A stretch of 14,794 bases of DNA from Terana coerulea (taxonomy: Eukaryota; Basidiomycota; Agaricomycetes; Polyporales; Phanerochaetaceae). Every line of letters begins with the position of its first letter. The first letter of the stretch is position 1. Where the stretch lies: contig JAKOGH010000398.1 of assembly GCA_024811115.1 (NCBI GenBank), positions 1 to 14,794 of the forward strand, written 5' to 3'. Positions 8,123-14,794 of this stretch are shown piece after piece. The notes beneath the pieces are model-generated. The model did no database searches. It was not told the origin of the DNA and saw only the letters and a program-made list of their open reading frames with translations. The translations under genes and the position numbers were made by a program.

Positions 8123-9981
8123 ATGCACGTCTCAGATGGCGGACGAGTCGCTCAGGTCTTGTGAGTTTCAGCCTAACACCATTCTAAAAGCTGGGAACTG
8201 ATCTTCGGGCAGACACGGACCGGCCTTAATTGGCATTTTCCTCAACGTATTGTACGTTTAACCCAGTTCACGGCCTAGGACCACGCTGACGGATTGCAGG
8301 CTGTACGGTGTTGTTGTGACCCAGGTTCGGGCATACTACGACAACTACTCCAAGTAAGTGGATTCGCTCGGCCGCTGGCATATCTGACCGTTGCCTTTTC
8401 ATTCATCAGGGATCCACTATGGATGAAGATCTACGTATGTTACGAGTAAGAATGGTCAGAACTAATGGCTGACGCAATCCTTTAGGTCTTTGCTCTGCTT
8501 TTCGCCGACTCCGTGAATAGCGGATTTAACATTGCGTGGATTTACAACATCGTTATCAACCAGTTCGGTACGTTGGCATGGTTATCGGCGCACCCTCTCA
8601 TTCTCACGTATCCACAGGCAACCTGGATGCGCTGGGTGTCGCCAACTGGCGTAAGTGCACCGTTTGTCTTGACAGCAGTCACTATATACTTACCGCACTG
8701 TGCCCCTAGTGTTCGCATCTGGTAATTGTGCAATCTGGTCAAAGTTCCGCTCAGTATCTGACCAAGTCGTTTCCAAATCGCAGAGGAAGCTATGGCTGTA
8801 AGTCCGTTCATAGGTTCTCAATACACCTCCGACTTACTCGATGTATCAGGGTATTATCGCTACCATGGTACAATGCTTCTTCGCGTGGCGGCTGTGGGTT
8901 CTGACTAGGAATCCATGGATCGTCGGCACTGTTGTCTTCACATCATTAGCATCGGGCAGTGCGTACATACCCTTCTTGATTAACTGTGCGCGTCTAACAA
9001 AACTTTCAGTCTGCGCGGTTGGTACTGCCGTTGGTGTCGCTTTCGAGCCGCGTATCACCGATTTCCACAAGCTCAATGTATGTTCATTGCACAATTCCCA
9101 CTGTCATTACGCTGACCACACGTTGTAGCCTATCATTATACCATGGCTGATCTGCTGTACCGTTTGCGATGTCATGATTGCGCTCGCGCTTAGTGTTTAC
9201 CTGGTTAGTATTCCTGCTGTTGCTTTCCTTGGCTTGAAATCTTACTCAATGTGCGACAGAGCAAGCACAAGACCGGTTTCGCGAACACGGACAACGTCGT
9301 GAACAAGATTATTCGCTGTAAGTGCATCCTCTCCGAGTTCACGACCCGCGCTAATTTCGATTTACAGCGACTATGCAAAATGGTCTCTTGACCGCGTCGT
9401 TCACGGTCGCCCACATCATCTCATATCTAGTCTCAGTACGTCGCTTCCGTTCCTAGACCTAATCATCCCGCTGACCTGATTCGTTCAGCATACTGGTGTC
9501 CACATGAGTAAGCTTGAGTCGCTCGCTCCAAACTGTAATGCAGGCTTACATACTTTCCCCGCAGTCTTCAACTATGGAGTCGTCAAGTTGTACACGAACT
9601 CCGTCATGTCAAGTCTGAATTCGAGAAAGGAATGGATGTCGACGTCAGGCGACAGTTCGGGCAACAACAGAGCGGTACGTAGTTCATTGCCTCATACATG
9701 TCCCTCACTAAGCCCCTCTCGCTCCAATAGAACATAACCAACTACGCGGCCGGTAACCGATCCATACACCCTCAGGTAGGTTGCGAAGTCACAAAATTCT
9801 GTGTGAACTATACTGACACTGTATTCTGTAGGTGACCATCAATGTGGAGACTCATGAGATGGTCGACGTCGATGAGCTGCCGAAGCATGACCCGGAGTGG
9901 CCAGACATGGTAAGCTCGAAGTCTAGCAGGACTCAGAGCATGACCGGGGCCATGAATAAGCCCATGGGGTACGCCGTTTGA
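8123..9981 (+). CDS. DUF6534-type multi-pass membrane protein, 17 exons
   Basis: Exons: 8123-8160, 8213-8251, 8300-8353, 8410-8434, 8486-8567, 8618-8650, 8710-8721, 8784-8797, 8850-8958, 9010-9077, 9129-9203, 9260-9317, 9368-9435, 9489-9507, 9565-9674, 9731-9775 and 9832-9981. They total 999 nt, 332 aa, with no frame break; all 16 introns are GT-AG. Hydrophobic spans lie near residues 16-35, 51-75, 100-118, 123-147, 159-183, 206-225 and 230-243, so about seven membrane passes. The C-terminal span ends in KLYTNSVMSSLNSRK (239-253), the hallmark ending of DUF6534 (usual form KLYTNS..A.LN.RK). The tail (254-332) is polar and probably cytosolic. The family is very numerous in agaricomycetes and of unknown function; seven passes invite comparison with receptors but prove nothing. 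Exons 7 and 8 are only 12 and 14 nt. A TATA box lies 106 bp upstream. Confidence 0.9.
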
Positions 9982-10474
9982 GGCTGTCTTTCTTCCATTC
10001 GTCTCAGGGAAAACTAGAAGGAGAATGTCAAGCCAATTTGTGGAGTTCTGTACGTGTACGCATTCCTTCTGAGGTCCTTTCGGCGTCGTCTTTCCTTATA
10101 TCTTAATGTACATTCCGCATCACGCAACTACGCTCCTTCTCCATCCATACTGAAATACACGAGTGATTGACGCGAAATTCCTGAGACAGGTATGTAAGTC
10201 ACGGTGTCCCATTCCGATTTCACCTCATCTCCTGTGCATCCTTGTTGGTTTCTAGCCATAATATGGCGTTTCGATGCGAGAGTCGGCTGTGGGTCCTTGT
10301 CGGTGTGGAGTTTGAGGTTGAGCTCGTCTAGAACGTAAGCGCCGTGCAGCGACCTTGTCTTCGCACCACCACCACCACCACCACCACCACCACCGGCTCC
10401 GACGTCGAATTACCCATTTCCCTCCATATTACGAGCTGTCTTGCTGAGGACGTTGCCTAATTCACCTGCGCATA
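9982..10474. other. Intergenic: DUF6534 3' flank and TFIIF promoter/leader
   Basis: Both neighbours read rightward. The stretch holds the 3' end of the DUF6534 transcript and the TFIIF alpha promoter, with a (CAC)10 microsatellite 81 bp before the TFIIF start. I see no TATA box, as expected for a housekeeping gene, and no additional gene. Confidence 0.6.
10364..10393 (+). repeat. (CAC)10 microsatellite
   Basis: Ten perfect CAC units lie 81 bp upstream of the TFIIF alpha start codon, probably in its 5' leader or core promoter. The length is likely to vary between strains. Confidence 0.9.
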
Positions 10475-12725
10475 ATGGCACCTACTTATCCCGCGGCTTC
10501 GAAGCTTTTCCATCCCCGCAAGCCGCCACCAAAGGCTCCCAAGCCTGCGCCGTCAGGCTCACAGCAGGGCTCAAGTGCAACCAACAGCACGCCTTCCACA
10601 CCTAACTCGCCCACGAAACCACGTCCCCGTGTGCCACCTCGCCCGAAAGCACAGGAGACGAACGAAGGCCCCGCCAAACCCGAGGGCCCTTCGCCGAGTA
10701 CCGCCTCATGTCGAGCGCGTTGAACGGCTGGAAATACGACGTGATGAAGTTTGACTCGCGCAAGCCGGTGGACATCACGACCTGGGAGCGGCCTGTGAAG
10801 CTCAACCGCAAGGAGACCCGCCGCGACGCAGGCCCTGATGACGCAGGTCCCGCCCCGCCGCAGGCAGTGGGCCCAATGTTGGGGCCCGATGGGAAGCCCG
10901 TCATCGGCATGGATGGCCGCGTGGTCATGGTCGATGCGGACGGGCGACCAATCCGCCGCGGCGAGACGCAGGCGAGCAGTGGCGGCGCGACGGAGAGCGC
11001 GAAGGGCAAGGATAAGGAGAAATCGTCCGCGGCGAAGAAGAAATTCCAGAAGAAGACCAAGCAGGTGTTCCTCGTCCCGGATGCGGTGCGGCAGCTGAGG
11101 CGGGAGGAGCGCTACCCGTGGGTGATGGAGGACGGGGCCGGGCAGGAGGTGTGGTTGGCCGCCATGGAGGAGGTCTCAAAGTCAGAGACGCAGGCGATGT
11201 TCATGCCTGCCGCGTCAGACGTCTTCAAGTTCGTGCCCGCACACCGGTGGTACAAGTTCCAGAAGAAGCCGCACTACCATGTCCCGAGCTTAGACGAGGC
11301 AGAGGATTTGGTATGTTGTATGCGTATGCATATGAGCGCATACATCTCATCCATCTATGCTACAGATGAAGCAGATACAAAAGAATAAGGATCCAGAACG
11401 CTGGCTGCTCCGTAGACGAAACGGACAAGGACCCTCAGAAGCTACCCAGGCCATGTTCAAATCTCAGCGAGAAGGGAGCGTTGGGCTCCCTGCTCCTAGT
11501 CAGAGCTATGCAGGTGGACGAAGACTTCGGGCCGTTGACAGTGGCTCCCAGGATCTCTTTGGGGACGACGACGACGAGGGTGGCGGACGCAGAGTGAAGC
11601 GCGAACTCGGCCAGGAGGGCGACCTTGACGAGCTCGACTTCGAGGAAGAGCCTGCAGATGACGAGGAGAAAATGGAGCCTGACGCGGATGACGATGACGC
11701 GAAGGAGCTTGAGGCAAGTTCTTTGGTTCTAGCTCACCGCATATAGTGACCCATTCGCTACAGGAACGCCTCAAACGGGAGTACAAGACCGCGAACAAAA
11801 CCAAAGAAGGGTACATCGACGACAGCGACGAGGAAGAAGACTTGAACGAGCTTACAAACGCCGGCAAGGACATGCGGAAGCTTGTGAAGAAATTGGAGAA
11901 GAACACGGCGTACGACGAGAGCGATGACGAGAAGAACCCGTATGCCAGTTCGGTGGGTGTACAGTTGCGGTGATGTGATACCTTTATTGACCCGGCATTT
12001 AGGATGAGGAAGAGCCGGAGGAAGAACCACCACAAGTACACCAGGGTCCTGCCATCATACCCCCGGAACCGAAGGCCGCATCGCGGTCGACGTCCCAAGC
12101 ACCCGGCACGCCGCAACCCTCTGGTGCTAAATCGCCCACTTCCAGCCAGCCGCAGATCACTGTAAAGACCGAGTCCAGTTCTCGCGCTACCTCGCCAGCC
12201 CCGTTGGCCACGGCGGACATTCAGTTCTCGCCCAGCGAGCGACGAGCCCCAAGATGCCCAAACTCAAGACGAACGGCACGAGCCGTGCGACCAGCCCGTT
12301 GGCGAGTCCGGTCGGAAGCCCACCCGCCATACGCGGCGATAGTCCCCGGCGCAATCGCCCACCGTGGGATCGTCGTCTCCACCGTTGGGTGGCGCGAAGC
12401 CGAGCAACAAACGCAAGGCCGACGACGGCGGCGCGCCGTCAAGCCGAAGAAGCGCAAGGCGCAGGCGGCCGTCCCGAACGGCGAACTCAACGAGGCGATG
12501 CTGATCGCCTGGCTGAAGCAGACGCCCGGCGCGCGGACGCGGGACTGCATCCACTACTTCACGCCCTACCTCACGACGGAGGAGAAGAAGCAGAAGTTCA
12601 CGAAGCTGGTGAAGGAGGTCGCGCAGCTGGACGACGGCGTGCTCGTCCTGCGCAGCGCGTACCGGGAGAAGGGAGCCAACGGCTCGGCCGCGCCGTCCCC
12701 TGCGCCCAACGGCACCGCGGAGTAG
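10475..12725 (+). CDS. TFG1: Transcription initiation factor IIF large subunit (RAP74/Tfg1)
   Basis: Exons are 10475-11310, 11366-11713, 11764-11952 and 12003-12725. TFIIF binds RNA polymerase II, recruits it to promoters and aids start-site selection and early elongation, in the nucleus. A Pro/Ser/Thr-rich N-terminus is followed by the RAP74 dimerisation fold in two parts: LMSSALNGWKYDVMKFDSRK with ITTWERPVKLNRKE, then RWYKFQKKPHYHVPSLDEAE. Acidic stretches follow (FGDDDDEGG, DSDEEEDLNEL), then a Ser/Pro-rich linker with a KPKKRK-type basic patch. The C-terminal winged helix (NEAMLIAWLKQTPGARTRDC ... VAQLDDGVLVLRS) ends near the stop at 12723-12725. Four one-base breaks interrupt the frame: the CCC run at 10687-10689, GG at 12206-12207, CCCC at 12344-12347, and 12436-12442. 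Each is solved by one added base, giving about 699 aa, close to yeast Tfg1 (735). An essential gene should not be dead, so sequence error is likely. Intron 2 is GC-AG. Confidence 0.92.
11714..11763 (+). other. GC-AG intron in TFIIF alpha
   Basis: The 50 nt intron starts gcaagt after the codon GAG and ends ctacag. Phase 0 on both sides joins KELE to ERLKREYK, as family conservation predicts. The nearest GT donor (gttctt, four bases on) would break the frame. Confidence 0.75.
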
Positions 12726-13161
12726 AGCGGTCAAGCTTCCGGGCCCGGTCAGTCGTCCTACGTTCTATCTGTAATTGTATATTGTCTTGTATTCCTTATC
12801 ACATCGACCTTTCCGTATCGTCTGCGCGCTCGTTGTGCGATCTTGAACTTACGCCTCAGCTGAACGTTGCTAGAGCGACTACGGTGGTGTATCATGTGTG
12901 TCATTGGTGAGTGCAGCGTTGCTCTCCCGAATTGAACTTTACACTCACGTCATATAACGCGTAGAAGCTAACCTTGAGTCATGGAACCTTGAGCCTTTAC
13001 CGAACTTGAGCATGTGTGATCATGAACCTACACCTCAGCTGAATGCCGCACCGTGTGTACCATTGGTGAGTATGGCAGCATTTTCGCCAAATTCAATTTT
13101 GCGCTAACTTCGCTAGCGCGTAGAGGCCTAGTTTGGAGTTTGTGAGCCCTAAGTCTGAGAA
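12726..13161. repeat. Intergenic region with imperfect direct repeat
   Basis: Copy A (about 12835-12977) and copy B (about 13014-13137) are offset by roughly 160-180 bp. Both read gtg.gatc.tgaac.ta..cctcagctgaa..., then ..cattggtgagt..., and end ...cgcgtag. Copy A carries about 20 extra bases in the middle. In each copy the segment from gtgagt to cgcgtag (about 12908-12963 and 13066-13123) looks like a spliceable intron; copy B has a ctaac branch site. The first ~100 bp is the TFIIF 3' flank. No clear gene; these could be duplicated leader exons of a transcript reading into 13162. Confidence 0.45.
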
Positions 13162-13558
13162 ATGTCTGACCGACAACCGACCATGCTGTTCGCCTTCCAA
13201 GACGATGCTCCGGTAGCCCACCTGTGAGTTTGCCATCGCCTTCGCCTGGTTGAACGCACAAGCATGGTCGATTTATTTTCTGTAGGCCAACACAGCCCGT
13301 CGTTGCGCTCAGCGAGTGCGCACGCGTGGTGTCGACTACAGTGGTTGCCGTATATATCCGAGAGACGACCGAAGCACGCATCCGTCGGTAGGATGCCGTC
13401 CGGCACATGGTCCGGCAGCCGAATCGAGGTTGCGCTTGGGCGGCTTGGCCAAGTACGGAAGGTCGCCCAATCACAGGCGCGGGCAGTCCAAGCCGTCTCC
13501 TGAGTCGGTCGCCTCCCGACTGGGAAGGATCTTTGGTGGTGCCGATATCAAACAATGA
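13162..13558 (+). CDS. Possible small spliced gene of unknown function
   Basis: ATG at 13162 opens MSDRQPTMLFAFQDDAPVAH. A gtgagt donor at 13224 and a ctgtag acceptor ending 13285 (62 nt intron) join in frame to PTQPVVALSECARVVSTTVV and AVYIRETTEARI. The frame then meets TAG near 13387-13391. One base out of phase it continues through GGLAKYGRSPNHRR and SVASRLGRIFGGADIKQ to TGA at 13556-13558. Adding one base near 13385 would give about 114 aa. This is the same kind of break seen in neighbouring real genes, which is the main reason for listing it. The product is basic, with no signal peptide or recognised domain. The stop lies only 17 bp before the TATA box of the chitin deacetylase gene, which is tight, and the opposite strand also has a long open frame here, so this remains doubtful. 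Confidence 0.3.
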
Positions 13559-13574
13559 CAGCCTGTAGATCGAC

Positions 13575-13581
13575 TATAAAA
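13575..13581 (+). promoter_or_regulatory. TATA box of the chitin deacetylase gene
   Basis: TATAAAA lies 141 bp upstream of the start codon at 13716, followed by a C/T-rich leader (about 13605-13640). Confidence 0.5.
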
Positions 13582-13715
13582 CCGGGTCTTTGCTCCGGAG
13601 ACAGTTCCTTCGTCTTCGCCCTCCCCTGCCCCCGCGTCCGCCTCGACCAGCGCATCGCACAGACCACCGCTCGCGACGACCACGCAATTCCTGGCGCGGG
13701 TAGCTGAAAACGGCT

Positions 13716-14794
13716 ATGTCTGTCTCAAGAAAAATGCTATTCCTCTTCTCCCTTTTCTCCCTCGCGTCTACGGTGCTGTCCGTCACGATTCCCAGTCACG
13801 AACACGAATATGCCCCTGTGCAGAGACGCCTTCCGAGCGCAACTTGGTACCAGCCCGAGAACCACCCCGTCCATGACCTATTCAAGCGTGGCAAACGCGC
13901 CGACTCGACGGATGGGACGAACTACGCGGAGGTTGGGTCGCCTCGTGAGTCCGACTTCGTTTTATCTGCATCAATGTCTTATTCCCCGCATGCTAGAGTG
14001 GTCCGCAGGCTATCCTACCGGTAAGGCGGACCCCGCGAAACTTCCGACGGAGTGGGTCGACGCGTTGAACGCTGCTGTCAAGGCGGGCAAGATTCCGGAC
14101 TTCCCCTTCAACTCCAACGGGCGGGAACCCAACCTACGGCAGTCTCAACCCGTTGGGCAACGAGGTCTGCTCTACCACCTACAAGTGCCGCAACAACGAT
14201 GATATCTGGGATGCTCCTGACGGCGTCTTCGGTTCCGGCTTCGATGATGGCCCGCTTCCCGTGAGTGCTCCGATCCTGTCGTTGATTCTGAGACTGACAA
14301 TTCCCTTAGACATCCGACAAACTGTACCAGTTCCTGCAGGAAAATGACGTCCACGCGACCCACTTTATGATCGGCGTTAACATTCTGAACAATCCTAAGG
14401 AGTTTACCTTCGCATTTGAAACCCTCCAGGATGATATCGCCGTGCACACCTGGACGCATCCGTACATGACGACCCTCGACAACATGGCTTTGCTTGGCGA
14501 GTTTGGATGGACCATGGAAATCATTCACAACTCGACCGGTGGTCGTCTCCCAAAGTACTGGCGTCCACCCTACGGAGACTCGGATAACCGCGTGAGCGCC
14601 ATCGCCCGGGAGGTCTTCGGTCTCCAGACCATCATTTGGAACCAAGAGTACGCGCTTAGCCAGTGGTTCTTTCTTATTGACTAATCAATGTTCCGCTGCA
14701 GTACGGAAGACTGGAGTATCGGAAACCGGGCGGCGCGACGTCTGACGGCGTCCACGCGTCGCTCACCAAGTGGCTCGAAGGCCCCAAGTCTCCC
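13716..14794 (+). CDS. Chitin deacetylase, carbohydrate esterase family 4 (3' end outside window)
   Basis: Exons are 13716-13944, 13997-14260, 14310-14647 and 14702 onward; introns are 52, 49 and 54 nt. The enzyme removes N-acetyl groups from chitin in the cell wall to give chitosan. A signal peptide (MSVSRKMLFLFSLFSLASTV, cleavage near residue 22) shows secretion. The NodB fold is visible: VCSTTYKCRNNDDIWDAPDG leading to motif 1 FGSGFDDGPLP (general base and metal Asp), motif 2 HTWTHPYM (two metal His), motif 3 YWRPPYGDSDNRV, and motif 4 split by intron 3 as WNQ-D-TEDW. The last part reads SLTKWLEGPKSP, as in basidiomycete relatives. Two breaks interrupt the frame: one extra base in the GGG at 14119-14121 (NSNG to NPTYGSLN) and one missing base at CC 14726-14727. 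Motif residues are intact, so I read it as functional. Relatives are ~400-460 aa, often with a Ser/Thr-rich GPI-anchor tail that would lie beyond the window. Confidence 0.9.

Noticed and set aside
10602..11060. 152-codon minus-strand frame
   Set aside because: Antisense shadow of the TFIIF alpha coding exon, explained by its GC-rich codons.
12264..12734. 156-codon minus-strand frame
   Set aside because: Antisense shadow of the TFIIF winged-helix exon.
12254..12910. 218-codon plus-strand frame starting MPKLKTNGTSRATSPL
   Set aside because: Only its first ~35 codons are true TFIIF alpha sequence; beyond a one-base break it is an off-frame reading that runs past the real TFIIF stop.
13028..13555. 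175-codon open frame on the minus strand
   Set aside because: It runs through GC-rich intergenic DNA and the direct repeat, is antisense to a better spliced candidate, and shows no recognisable motif or intron logic.
1..14794. CRISPR array, rRNA or tRNA genes
   Set aside because: No regular repeat-spacer pattern and no tRNA or rRNA signature found on either strand; the genome is eukaryotic.

Overview
The window is nuclear DNA of a basidiomycete fungus, most likely a wood-decay polypore or relative. The signs are dense 46-76 nt introns with gtgagt/gtaagt/gtatgt donors and ctnac-type branch sites, a DUF6534-type membrane protein that as far as I know is found only in basidiomycetes, and two eroded copies of another large basidiomycete membrane-protein family. 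Everything here is read by eye from the sequence; no database search was possible.

Layout. 1-292 (-): 5' end of a BFR1-like (nuclear segregation / brefeldin A suppressor) gene. 636-1393 (-): intact four-exon NHP2, the box H/ACA snoRNP core protein. 2012-5046 (+): an accessory stretch with two degenerate copies of one multi-pass membrane-protein family, separated by a probable solo LTR. 5047-5877: no gene, but palindromic GCCCTAC-type motifs. 5878-6695 (-): an unrecognised multi-exon gene or recent relic. 7156-7371 (+): a short fragment that may come from an Hsp70-like ATPase. 8123-9981 (+): intact 17-exon DUF6534 protein with two micro-exons. 10475-12725 (+): TFIIF large subunit (RAP74/Tfg1) with a GC-AG intron. 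12835-13137: an imperfect direct repeat. 13162-13558 (+): a possible small spliced gene. 13716 to the window end (+): a secreted family CE4 chitin deacetylase, cut off by the window.

The conserved genes do not form a pathway: ribosome/snoRNP biogenesis (NHP2), possibly mRNP or secretory biology (BFR1-like), basal Pol II transcription (TFIIF) and cell-wall modification (chitin deacetylase). They flank a roughly 6 kb accessory island of relics and repeats.

The most striking window-wide pattern is that several otherwise healthy genes (BFR1-like, TFIIF alpha, chitin deacetylase, the unknown 5878-6695 gene) are interrupted by single-base frame breaks. Nearly all look like one missing base, and most fall in or beside short homopolymers. 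This looks more like residual indel error in the sequence than like gene death, and it hides at least one plausible new gene from simple ORF calling.
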